DNA of 64,000 nt from contig JARWIR010000005.1 of assembly GCA_029959085.1 (NCBI GenBank), positions 6,636,501-6,700,500 of the forward strand, in the 5' to 3' direction. The position numbers and the translations under genes are program-made. The stretch comes from Nemophila menziesii (Eukaryota > Streptophyta > Magnoliopsida > Boraginales > Hydrophyllaceae). Under the pieces are notes generated by a model. The model saw only the letters and a program-made list of their open reading frames with translations, searched no databases and was not told the DNA's origin. Positions 11,456 to 22,290 of the stretch are shown here, piece by piece (within the stretch, counting starts at the first letter, position 1; each line of letters begins with the position of its first letter).

Positions 11456-13410
11456 TCACCATTTTATAGATATCGTCCTTAAGGATTTCTCAAAATTCTT
11501 GATTAAATTCCTAGGAAGACCTTCCGAACTTGGAGCTTTAGTTCACGACATACTGAAAAACCGTGTTTCTCACATCTTCAAGATCGGGGATTTTAATGAG
11601 TTTATCATTCGTTGATTCGTCAATTCTGAACGGGGTATGAATAGAAACATCATATATATTTCTCATAGGACTATTTTGAAGAGCTTAATGAAATATTTCT
11701 GCATGATTTATTTAATCTTTTTTGGGGTGTCGAACAAATTCCTTTGTCATCCTTAATATCAATGCTCTGATTGATATTTCTTCTTAATCTTGTCGTTGCA
11801 AAAAAATAACTTGTATTCTTATCGCCTTTCTTAATCTAAATATCTCGCGTCCTGTCAGTCCAAAAAGATTCCTCTTGTTTCTTCTCTAATTTTTCTTTCC
11901 GTTTCTTGTTTTTCCGGATTAGGCTGATCATTTTGTAGTTTTTCAAGCATACCTTGATATTTGTTAATAAGCTTTCTAGTAATACAGAAAGTTTCTCGAC
12001 TCTGTCCTGTAAGAGCGAGACACGTGACATATTTTTTTGTGATAAAATCCTGGAGACTTTCAATGCTTCTACCCAATTCCCAAGAATTTTGAATAATATC
12101 CCTGCACTGAATATGTTCGAACTATCTCGATTCAAACATAAAGTTTTTTGGTTTCCCATTACAGAATTTGACTTTTATAGAATTATTGGTGAGTGATCTG
12201 AACCAATCATCGGGGGTATCTTGATGATCGCTTTCGGAAATAAATTATACCACGAATTAGACGTGAGACCTTTGTCTAGTTGTTCTTTTATGTCGTCATC
12301 ACCATTCTTTAATTTGTTATTTGTCCAAGTGAAGTGACATACTTTAGTCAGAATCTCAATAAGGTTATTACTATTGATGAACTCATTAAAAAGTAGCATC
12401 CTATCAAAGTTAGGTGAGTTTTTACCTTGTCTTTCCGATGATTTGGTGGCGTCGTTAAAATCTTCGATTATAATAACAGGATCTGATATGTTAGAATTCC
12501 ATTAAAGATACTCTCGAAGATTTTCTCTCTATTCGTTGTATAAGTCGGTGCGTAAACAAACACAATATTCCATGAAGAAGATTTAGATTCCAGAACATTA
12601 CATATTACAAATGATGAACACGAACTAACAATACTAATCCTAACGTGATCCTTCCAAGCCACAATAATTCCCCCGGACCTAGAAGCTCTGCCTCCATAGT
12701 TCACCATAAATTTACTATGGAACAAATTCAAAAAGCTACAAGATCTAATATCGTTACTTTTTAATTTAGATTTTAGCAGACAATAATAAAAAACTTATAT
12801 TTCAAATAAAGGGATTTAAACATTTTTCGTGTTGAGGGTGCCCTAGCCCCTTGACAATTCCATATCATTAAATTATCCATCATTACCTGCGACCTTGAAG
12901 GACTGGCAGCTGTCCCTTGCAGAGTAAAGATCAATCATTTCCTTCACGTGGATATCCCAGGTACTTGCATTGTCATAGGTGTCCCTGTCAGAAGGCTTGT
13001 TAGAGTAATTAGGACCAAAAGAAATTAGAGAAAAAATGCATCTACTTTGAGTAACGCTTTCATTCGGGAGACATATAGGAATAAGACATAAACCAAGAAA
13101 AAGGGTCTCATAGATAATTTTATTCACAGTATAAGGATAGCTAAGAGCACTTAACATATCCTTGACAGAAAAAGATCGATGGCCCAGTTCCAACAAAGAT
13201 CGATGGCCCAGTTCTAATAAAGTACATCCAAGCAGCCAGTTAAAATAAAGATCCATCTCACTAGTCCAACGATTTGTTTCACTATCACTCCTACTAACAA
13301 CAATATCACCGTCGTTATCGTGCCAAGTGTGGCCCTTAAAGGAGGAAACGTGTAAGTGATTACCATACGTGATCTCCAGTGAAATAAGTTTGATAAGACT
13401 CATGATAATC
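11456..13410 (-). pseudogene. Degenerate LINE relic, 5' part only (unit 1)
   Basis: Minus-strand frames correspond block for block to the longer relic in unit 2 (43045-44990). 12731-12468 is an endonuclease segment (GGRASRSGGIIVAWKDHV ... FVYAPT), 12399-12175 is the following endonuclease part ending IGSDHSPIIL (the SDH motif), and 13403-12873 is upstream sequence of unknown function. The RT, zinc-ribbon and RNase H parts present in unit 2 are absent. Numerous stops and frame changes make it a pseudogene. A 24-bp tandem duplication (AGATCGATGGCCCAGTT...) at about 13170-13220 is private to unit 1. Confidence 0.75.
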
Positions 13411-13554
13411 TTATTGAGAAAAACCTTTAGATACTTAGGGATCTAGCGATTCTAAAATAGATTAGCTTGAATAAGCGATTTACGGGTTTAGTGAAACCAT
13501 ATCCTTTTTTTTTCTTCTGCCTCTCAAAGTAGATTAGAAACATTTGAAAATTGA

Positions 13555-13754
13555 CCCAAAATCACCCTCGAGGTTTCAAGTTCAAATCCCCATGGCTATG
13601 CATATTTACTCTAATTATTTTTTCATTGAATTTTCACATTTTTTGATTTGTCATATCGTATACAATCTAATTTATATGTTTGTGAACATGGTGTGTTAGT
13701 AATTTTTAAAGATTTTGTTTTATTAAATTGGACAGGATATGTCCCATTATACTT
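13555..13754 (+). repeat. tRNA-headed dispersed repeat, copy in unit 1
   Basis: Contains the B-box-like GGTTTCAAGTTCAAATCCCC, then a conserved body (GCTATGCATATTTACTC, TTGATTTGTCATATCG, TTTATATGTTTGTGAACATG) ending near TCCCATTATACTT. The same body recurs at 39700-40290 and 45125-45345, and a scrap lies at 11385-11455. Better-preserved heads elsewhere show an A-box-like TAGCTTAGCGGTAA. I interpret it as an old SINE-like family; no poly-A tail or target duplication is clear. Confidence 0.5.
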
Positions 13755-14324
13755 AGGGATGGCAATGGTTAGAATATTAACAATAACCGATGAATATCCG
13801 ATACGATAAAAAATCCGTTAGTGGAACCAATTGTGCACCCATGAGGATTTGGTTTTTACAAAAGGTAACCGTTGGATATTCAGTTAGGAGTTGGTTATGT
13901 ACAATAATCCGACGGATAATCCAAAATCCAAATAACGTATAAGAAATAAAAATAAAAAATATATAATATATATAAATATATTCTATATATACAAAAGTCA
14001 TACATAATATCGAGCAAATAAAATTATTCTGTACATAAAACACCTATTTAATTTTATGTAGTTTATCACTATATTACCTAATACATATTTATGGTCATCC
14101 AATAATTAAATAGCTAATTTTATAGTTTTAAAATATATTTAATTTTTTTTAATTTAAAGCTTATAAACGATTGCGGATGCAGACTAACCGCGGATAATCC
14201 GCATAAGTCGTGGATGCGGATTTGGTAAATAATTCTAAAATACGATGGTTATCGTTTTTCTTAATAGATGTGGATGTGGTTATGCTATTTTTCGATGATA
14301 TCCGATCCGTTACCATCGCTAAAT
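13755..14324. mobile_element. Non-autonomous hAT-type element (570 bp)
   Basis: Starts AGGGATGGCAATGG and ends CCATCGCTAAAT, imperfect inverted termini of the TAGGGATGGCAA type known for plant hAT elements. The 8-bp sequence TTATACTT flanks it at 13747-13754 and 14325-14332. In unit 2 (about 45331-45340) the site is uninterrupted, so the element arrived after duplication. The interior has GGATAATCC-type subterminal motifs and no transposase. Confidence 0.8.
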
Positions 14325-14339
14325 TTATACTTTTATAAC

Positions 14340-14660
14340 AAAGGTATATGTTTTTTTAGTATAGAAAACATAAATGACAACCTTGAAATAGTTCAAGGAA
14401 TTTCGGGTTTGATCGGACTTTATTGGAGTCTTAAACCTATTCTTTCGGAAGTTAGAAAAGGGTTAGGTCAGTATTACTCTTTGGAAAGTTTCCCATATTG
14501 ATAGAATATACAACTCCACAGCGGATGCACTAGCTAAGTGCACTAGAAGGAACATCGATTTATCTAAATGGAGGGAGTATTCTCTTATTGCTTCAAATAC
14601 TTTCCTTACTAATCTTTTTAATAGCTATAGGTAGTTTTCGGTGGTTCTTGTTGACAAAAA
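14340..14660 (+). pseudogene. 5'-truncated LINE, RNase H end (unit 1 only)
   Basis: The + frame near 14484-14633 reads WKVSHIDRIYNSTADALAKC, then RRNIDLSKW and a stop after NSYR, the C-terminal end of a LINE RNase H domain. It ends in an A-rich stretch (GACAAAAAATAAAGAAAAAA). Unit 2 lacks it at the equivalent point (either side of the LTR element), so it is a separate insertion on the strand opposite to the 11456-13410 relic. Confidence 0.6.
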
Positions 14661-14673
14661 ATAAAGAAAAAAG

Positions 14674-14840
14674 ACATAGTTTTGTGGTAAAACACTTACA
14701 AATTACTCTCAAGGTTTGAAGCCTGCTACATATATTTACTTCCAATATATTTTTCCATAAATTTTAACATTTTTTGGTTTGCCATATCCTTTATGAACTA
14801 ATATTTATGTTTGGTTCTGATTTTTCCGTTAATTCTAATT
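14674..14840 (+). repeat. tRNA-headed dispersed repeat, second copy in unit 1
   Basis: Starts ACATAGTTTTGTGGTAAAAC (A-box-like) and continues TTACAAATTACTCTCAAGG, then ATTTACT and a TTTGGTTTGCCATATCC block. The unit 2 counterpart is at 51190-51345, just right of the LTR element. Confidence 0.5.
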
Positions 14841-15696
14841 AGCTATAATTTTTGGATGAGATTTTTGTTAATTAGAAATTTTGTTAAATATTGAGATTGG
14901 ACAAATCTCATCTTCATGCAAAAGGGACAAATCCCATCTCTCGGCTAATTAGGCAAATCTCATCTCCCCTTTTCCGTTAATTTCTACATTTAAATAAGTC
15001 TAATAATAGAAAAAATTTCAAACCATAGTAATGTTTCAAAACAACTATACTTCACACAACTCGTAAATAAAAAACTTACAATCTTATTAATCAAAAGTTT
15101 AAACAACAATAGATCAAGCAATGACATCTCCCACTGTTCAAAAAAGCATTGTCATCAACCACATACTTGCACGAACACACTTGCACATCCCAATCTTCGT
15201 GCATCAACCAATTCACCATGCAAGCCTACCACTGTTCGACATACCATTCTTGTATTGACTTTCAACTATTTTTTTCTTGTATATTTCAACAACATACTGA
15301 AGTATACATACTCCTGAATCATTGATATCTGATATCAGGTGCATACTTCTTTCGTTATATAGTTTCTCTTGGAACAACTAATGGTACTTTCTTACAGTGT
15401 TCAGGAAGTATCACCTCAAAAATCAATCTATGCACCCGTTTCTCAACCTTTTTATTTACTTACTTTCTATCACTTCTGACTTCGTTAATGGAATTTGAGT
15501 TATGGTGTTAAAATATAGATTAACCTTTGTCATAAACCATGAGTGTCCAAAATGTACTTCTTGCATTTATTTCTTTTATTGGGAATAACACACAAACATA
15601 CATATAGAAATATATAGAAACTATTATGAATTTCGAACACTGAGTACATGTAGTGATAATATAATACCCAATGAATAATCCTGAGCATGCTCCATG
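14841..15696. other. No gene seen; duplicated in unit 2
   Basis: AT-rich sequence whose first two thirds match 51346-52045 of unit 2. No coding potential is recognised. Unit 2 has about 900 extra bases (52140-53040) where unit 1 has only short sequence. Confidence 0.5.
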
Positions 15697-15997
15697 CAGG
15701 GCCGGCCCGAGCGTCTCGGGTACCTAAGGCGAGAAATAAAAATTAGGGCCTTTTTCGATATATATTAAAATAATTTATCCGATTTTTAACAAAATGCATA
15801 GAGCATGGTCTCAAACTCATGACCTACGCATAGACAAAAACTTTCATTTCCACTAGGCCAATCGTTATACATACAACATTTTAGTAAGCGATCAGAAGTA
15901 TATACTATACTTTAGTTACTAATTTTTTTTTGTGGGCCTTCGAAAATCCGGGGCCCAAGGCGACCGCCTTGGTTGCCTTGCCCCCGGACCGGCCCTG
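15697..15997. mobile_element. hAT-type MITE (301 bp)
   Basis: Termini CAGGGCCGGCCCGAG and CGGACCGGCCCTG form inverted repeats. The perfect 8-bp duplication GCTCCATG flanks it at 15689-15696 and 15998-16005. Unit 2 has the unoccupied site (GCATGATCCATGATAAAATT) near 53146-53165. CAGGGCCGG termini with 8-bp duplications are typical of plant hAT MITEs. There is no coding capacity. Confidence 0.92.
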
Positions 15998-16150
15998 GCT
16001 CCATGATAAAATTATGCTCAATGTCGAACCTTGAGCATGCTCTCTAATAAAATTATGCTCAATGTCCCTTAGATATGCTCAGTACTACCATTGGTGGTAG
16101 AGCATTAATGGTCAAACACTGATCATGTTCAGTGTGCGAGACTGAGTATA

Positions 16151-18825
16151 TTATGCGCCACTTCTGTAGATGCTAAGTGACACCACCTACGGTGGTGCAT
16201 CAGTGTGATCAGTGATTGTCGATATACTTAGTGTCGTTCCCTGAGATACTTAGTATTTACTCTGTCACTTTCCTTTTGTCTTTATGTGAGTTTTGTCTTG
16301 TTTGAAAAAGAAAATTAGTAGTTTTCCAAATCAATCATCTCTAAGAAGAACTCAATTTCCCTTCCATCTATATTGGTGAATAAAATTTTCCGTAAAACCC
16401 TTTAGGTTAAAGATCCAAAATTGTGTTATAGGTTACTAGGTTGAGAACAATTTTGACCAAATTTTGTTAATTTTAGCTTCTTAAAGCTTGGGTAATGTTA
16501 GGTATCACCTAAAAAAGTATCACCATATATCACTCATAACGTGAATCATAAATTGTCCAAATATGGAAGAGAGAACAAAGTTAACCAGGAAAGAAAACTA
16601 ATATGATTGGTCATTATGATCCACGTCATGGGAGAGATTTGGGTGATACCCATCATTACTTTCAAAGATTCTAATGTGGTTGATGAATTTTGTAATACAT
16701 TTGAAATGAATGTCAATAAAATATTCCTTACAATTTTTTTGTTGAGGTGATCATCGTAACTCTAAATGGTTTTGTTTACTTCGCTTTTTAGTGATTAGAT
16801 TCCATAGTCTATATTGTGGATCACCATATGTTACTAGTCCACCATCAAATCTATTTCACATCTCGTCATTCAATTTGCACATCAAAGGCCTTATCTCTTC
16901 ATTGCATGTTTATGTAGTGATATATGCGGCTCATACCAAAGGCCCAATTTTTGTGTATATATCCCTGTAGTCCTATAACTATCTATTTTCACTCTCCTCA
17001 AAATGCATACTTTGTGTCATTAGTTAGGGTCTCCTATTCTAATAGGCCAGAATCAACACACAATATAGGGACCCGTATTTTCCCTTTATCCTAACCTGAT
17101 AGTATAACACCCACAATTTAACCATGGCTCCGTTACACATGCCTAAAAAAATGAACACTAATACCCGTCATGTATCACTAATTATACCAACAATCTCATA
17201 CATGTCGGATATGTCACTGAAACTCCTATCAATATTTAATTTAACTTCAGTAGTAAGTTTAACCCATTTCATCATTAAATTCTTAGCTTAGACAAACAAT
17301 TCAATAGCACCATTTTTATCTAAATCACATGCTAAATTTAAAATTAATTTGATATATGAAAATACATTTTATTGTCGACATGGTGTCTAAATAAAAAATA
17401 TACTAAATTCACCTGATCCATTTAATGTCGCAAGGCTACTACAAATAACAATCGCCATCCAATCCAATCAACAAGTTTTGCACTATAAATATTTTCTTCC
17501 ACCGGTCAAAGGATGACAACTAGCTCGTATTTTAACCCCACAATCAAGTGAATTATTTTATGTGTTGAACTTAGAAATGAAGAATCGCAATTTTTTCCAG
17601 TTTATATACACAACAAGTCAAGACGTTATAAATAATTGAAATCATTAAGATGGCGATAACATATCTCGCTTAACAACAACCTTCGTACACATTTCCTCTC
17701 AAATGGAATGAATGTCTCTTGAACTGAATTAAGATATAAATGTTGACGTACATCTACATAAATAGACAAAATTAGCACGTGAACCCACACTATATAAGAA
17801 ATCTTCTCTTTATCATTCTTACAACTTTTTTAATTAGTACAGTATAGACATGTGTCCAATCACCAAGGAGCATATCCATGAATTTTCTCAAGGGGACTAA
17901 ACGTTAAAACATAATCACATGCTAAATTAGAAATTTGCTATCTGGAAGTTTATGTTATTGTCGAGATGGTGTTTAAGTAAATAATAAACCGCCTTTTAAT
18001 CACATTAATAAGAATTTCACTTTTCATATTTTTATTTCACCAATCAGAGGACACCAATTCAATCACGTGTGAGCCCCACTTTTAAGTAGATTTATTCATG
18101 TATTGAACTTAGATGCAAAGATTCAAAACATTTTCTATTTAAATACGTGAAAAATCAAGATGTTACAACCTTAGATCATTAAAATCATTAAGACGACAAT
18201 AACATCTTTCACTTAACGTCAACTTTTCTAAATTTTCTTGAACTAAATTAAGGTATAAATGATGATGTACGTATAAACAAACAAAATTAGCACATGTAAA
18301 CCAATAATATATAAGAAAACTTTCTTCTATCATGCTTACAACTTTATTTAGTTAGTGGCTTAGTGTGATATAAACATGTGTCCAATCACTTAAGGACAAA
18401 TCTGTGAATTTTTCTCCACAAGGCTAAAAGTTAAAACAAACAGTAGAGTTCGAGATTAACTTCTAGTTTAGGTAGGGTTGACAATTTTATATTTAATCTA
18501 GAGAGGACTAAAAGATAACTCTTTTTTTCTTTTTTACACCGATTATAACTACCAACTCTTCAACTACTCAGGAGTTAAGAACAAAGTTAACAGAAAAATA
18601 GAAAGAGTTGCATCTCTTATTTCAGAAAGAACGGTCGCCCGTCTAGATTAAAGTATGTCTAGAGCAGTCCTCTTTATCGACTGAAGTCACTCTCCAATAC
18701 TATATTTTCCCACTAAAGCTTTCCCAGCCAAAGAAACGGTGGACACCATCAAACAACGACAGATGCCAATATTTAGGCTATCGACGTCACGTTTCAGTTT
18801 TAATTTTAATATAAAGTAAATTAAT

Positions 18826-18890
<65 letters not shown>

Positions 18891-19247
18891 TATAATTGTA
18901 CTTTTAAACGAATTAAGAATAAGAATGATTGAGATAATCTATATTTTAGATTAGGAATTTAGGATAATTATGATCGCTATATGTTACGTAGTATAGTTTC
19001 TTGACAAAATTGACTAAACCCGAAACTTTGATGAACCGGAATTAGCCTTGACTCACTTCTACTATGGTTAAAAAGGGACTTTAGTTTAGGAGTTGGACCC
19101 ATATACTGACATCGACTCCTAATAAAGACTAACTGGCACAACATTCGTGTGTGTGCTTCCTTAAAACGTACACACAGCCAGCTCAGCTCAGAATATCAGA
19201 ATATCAAACCCTTACAAAACACATAGAGAGAGAAAGAAGAGAGAGAA
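16151..19247 (+). other. Upstream region of CCCH copy 2; no other gene
   Basis: Counterpart of 6131-9202 and 53303-56917. No coding sequence is recognised. The distal part (16151 to about 18500) is closer to unit 3 than to unit 1, whereas the last few hundred bases before the ATG are closer to unit 1. Confidence 0.55.
18829..18886. repeat. (TA)n microsatellite upstream of CCCH copy 2
   Basis: About 29 uninterrupted AT dinucleotides roughly 360 bp before the ATG. The matching spot has only about 7 units in unit 1 (near 8827) and fewer in unit 3 (near 56045), so this is an expansion private to unit 2. Confidence 0.9.
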
Positions 19248-21122
19248 ATGTCCGTAGGAGCTTCTTTTTCCGAGGATTTACTAACAAAGAGTTTAAACAA
19301 TGTCGATTCAGCTACAAAAGACAATGAAATCAGCTACGGCGGTGCTGAAACTGGTATTTCTTATCCACTCCGTCCGTACGCTAGCGACTGTCCTCATTTT
19401 CTGAGGACTGGCGCATGCAAGTACACCAAAAGCTGCAAATTTAATCATCCACTTAAGAAGAGTAATTTGGTAATATATTAATATTTGTGGGGACTTACTG
19501 ATCTTATTTTTTATAGTTTTGTACTTCTGTTTTCACTCAAATATTAATTTCAGGTTGCCAATGATAAGAAAAGGGAAGTTGAATTCGATTATGATCACCC
19601 TGAAGCTCAGATCCAATGCAAGGTAAGTTATTTTTTGATTTTGTAAAGCCGGGTCAGGGACCACCCATGGGCGAAACTAGGATCTTTCTTTTTGAGTGTT
19701 CATGATTTAGAATTAATTGCACGATAGGTCCTTATAACATACAAAATTGCACGACAGGTCCTTATAATATACAAAATTGCACTATAGGTCTGTATACACT
19801 ATACACTGTAAAGTTTCTATATTATGTTCAAAAAAATATTAACTATAAATCAAAGTCTAGAAGATTCTGAAATTTGGGGACATAAGGTAATAATATAATT
19901 TTTCTTATATCACGATATTAAAAAAAAAATCCCCTAACTATTGCAGTTTTAGAAAAATTGTAATGAGTTCATTAAAAGAAAAAAAAAAAGTGAAGTCAAG
20001 GAAATTGATTTCTAATTTTTTATTAGATTGATGAAAATAAAAATTTGTATTAATTTGCACAAGTGGTCCCTTTTTTATGTTAAATTGTTAAATGTACCCT
20101 TGTTATTCATAAAACATACAAATATACCCTATGGAGCTGTAGAGTTGAAATGGGTAAAAATCAATACCTTAAGACCCCCAAGTTTCTAAAACTTTTACTT
20201 GGCCCCTTAACTCCAAACACGAGAGACGTAGCTCTGGGGTAAATTTTGGGGTTTGTAGAAACTTTTGGTACCTATGTGATATAAATCTGTTGTCTTGTGG
20301 TTGTTTCAGTTTTATTCAACAGGTGAAGGGTGCAAGTACGGAGAAGCTTGCAGATACAATCATTCAAAGCTTCACTCTGATGTTCCAGGCCCGGAGCTTA
20401 ACATACTTGGACTGCCAATAAGAGCTGTACTTTTTTAGCTATTTTTATTGTTTTTTATGTTTATATAATATTTGCCTTTTAAGTCCTTCCTTTTTACACA
20501 GGGAGAGAAATCTTGTCCGTACTTCATGCGCAAGGGTTTTTGTGGCTATGGAGCGCTATGCATTTATGACCATCCTGATCCCACTCTTGGCTCAGCTAGA
20601 GCTTCACGAGCTGGTTATGTGTCCTGGTCTTCAACTATGCCAGCTGGAATGGAGAGCTATCAGGTCTGTATACTTGCTTTCTGGGCCTACGGGCCCTTTT
20701 TCTGTTTTGCTATGTGCTTTGTAGTGTGCACTCAAATTGATGATATTTGGCTGAATTGTTTGTAGGTCCCGGACAATCTTGAAGGAAGGAATATCATGAT
20801 TCCTTCTTCAGCTCCAGCACAAGCTAGTTTTGTGGGGTCCAGTCATCCAAAGGATTTGGTTTCTACTGGAGAGCAATGTGTACTTAGTGCCGTAGGCTTG
20901 CCTTTAAGACCTGTAAGTTTGATTTAATTGCATTGGTGGTTCCTACATTACACAAAACTTGCACTAAACTTATCGTGTATTATTTGTTTACAGGATAAAA
21001 GCATCTGCCGTAACTACAAACGGTTTGGAGTATGCAAGTTTGGGAGTGCATGTCACTTTGATCATCCTGAGAGTTTGGTGTCCAGATCTCGCGTGCGTAG
21101 CAGATTAAGTCATGAAGGATAA
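19248..21122 (+). CDS. CCCH zinc-finger protein, copy 2 (four fingers, longest form)
   Basis: Six exons: 19248-19469, 19554-19622, 20310-20426, 20502-20663, 20766-20912 and 20994-21122, all GT-AG, giving 281 codons plus stop. Four C-X8-C-X5-C-X3-H fingers: CPHFLRTGAC (exon 1), CKFYSTGEGC (exons 2/3), CPYFMRKGFC (exon 4) and CRNYKRFGVC (exon 6). The linkers LGLPIRA and VGLPLRP are those of plant ZFN-like CCCH proteins, which commonly have five fingers; this family has four. Expected role is nuclear RNA/DNA binding; a target cannot be read from the sequence. All zinc ligands are intact. The 12-kb Copia/CACTA nest begins 450 bp after the stop, which could affect the transcript end. Confidence 0.88.
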
Positions 21123-21329
21123 AAATGATGAAATGATACTTAGTGTTGTGAGTTACCAGTGACAGAAACTGATTAATAGTTTTTGAAATTCTTTGATGGT
21201 CCAAATGTTCAAGTGGTCCGAGGAGTCTAAGTTGTTCATCACTAGATATTGAGTTAATTACAATTATTCTCATCCATGGATTTTGAAACCTTCTATTGTT
21301 CATGTATATTATCATGCACATGTTCTTGT

Positions 21330-21572
21330 TGTACCTGGCAGATAGCCGATTTCCATGTTGTCATGCAGTTGCGACGACAGAATCTGCTAAAATAGTTACA
21401 AGATTTTTGTACAATATTGATGCATACTTCCACCAATCCTAGTTCATAGAGACTGATGCTCCTAGTATCCCATCTTTTTCAACCTTTCTTGATGAAAACC
21501 TAGAATACAATAATATTTTGGTATTTCCTTCATCGAAACGAATAACTGGAAGGCCGAAAAAGAATCGTTTTT
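21330..21572 (+). pseudogene. MULE transposase C-terminal remnant (unit 2)
   Basis: Counterpart of 10855-11100. The SWIM-like block has a one-base deletion relative to unit 1 (GATTTCC for GATTTTCC), and the RITGRPKKNR tail is retained to about 21567. It is interrupted at 21572 by the Copia-type LTR; the following unit 1 sequence resumes at 33544. Confidence 0.58.
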
Positions 21573-21848
21573 TGTTGGAATTAATAAATAATAGACAATT
21601 TATTTTATTAATTCATTCATGGTCTTTGGAGAAGTGGAAAAGATTTTGTGTGTACAATTAGTCACACATTATAATTCGAGAAAAAAAACTCTTGGAATTA
21701 TTTAATCTCAAATAATTCCTTATTCTTTATGAAGGATTAATGGTTATTTATATATTAGTTTTTATAGGAGTTACAAAAACTTGATAAAGAAAAAAACGGA
21801 CGACTTTAATGAGCATTGACGAGCATTAATGTGACGGTTTTCTTGTCT
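21573..21848 (+). repeat. 5' LTR, left part
   Basis: From TGTTGGAATT to ...TTTTCTTGTCT, where the CACTA element starts. The intact 3' LTR reads straight through this point (33105-33125, CTTGTCTTGCTTTTTC). Confidence 0.88.
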
Positions 21849-21866
21849 CACTACTAAAAATCGCTT

Positions 21867-22095
21867 GTTTACCGACGACAGATCACCGACGAGTTACGGG
21901 TCGTCGGTGATCATTCAAGATTAACGACGACGGCTTTGTCGCTAAATATTGCCGACAAAAGTTCGTCGATAATAGTATGAACTTCGTCGGTAATCTATTG
22001 ATATTTATATTTATTTTTTTTATCATGAAAATGTCGTCGCTAATACTTACGACGACGTTTTTCGCCACTAATTAGCGACGAATATGGTAATTTAC
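21867..22095. repeat. CACTA left subterminal repeats
   Basis: At least eight copies in both orientations of ACCGACGA / GTCGTCGGTAAT-like motifs. In En/Spm such clusters bind the TNPA protein and are needed for end recognition; here this is inferred from position and repetition. Confidence 0.8.
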
Positions 22096-22104
22096 CGGCG
22101 AATA

Positions 22105-22250
22105 TATATTGTGTTGTAATTTTATTTATTCAATGGTTTGTATTTATTCATTCAATGGTTTGTAATTTTATTCATTCAATGGTTTGTAATATTTTTTCAT
22201 TCAATGGTTTGTAATATTTTTATAATGTCATTTAATGTGTTGTAATTTTT
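22105..22250. repeat. Short tandem repeats before the TNPD-like gene
   Basis: Four to five copies of a ~25-bp unit containing ATTCAATGGTTTGTAATTTT, followed by a diverged TTTAATGTGTTGTAATTTT. They lie 40 to 185 bp before the ATG at 22291, in leader or promoter position. Confidence 0.75.
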
Positions 22251-22290
22251 AATCTTCTTTTTATTTGTGTTGTAAAATTGTTGCCAAGAG

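Larger units (their letters stand above)
6131..16150 (+). repeat. Tandem segmental duplication, unit 1
   Basis: The unit starts at TATGCGCCAC (about 6132) and carries an upstream region, CCCH gene copy 1, a MULE remnant, a truncated LINE relic and repeat-rich DNA up to the next TATGCGCCAC at about 16152. The same order recurs in unit 2 and partly in unit 3. Sequence left of 6131 does not match what precedes units 2 and 3, so 6131 is the left edge of the array. Confidence 0.85.

Noticed and set aside
9203..21122. Copy 1 as a plain pseudogene
   Set aside because: Although one finger is lost, the deletion is in frame and all splice sites and remaining zinc ligands are intact, so I kept it as a gene with reduced confidence in function.
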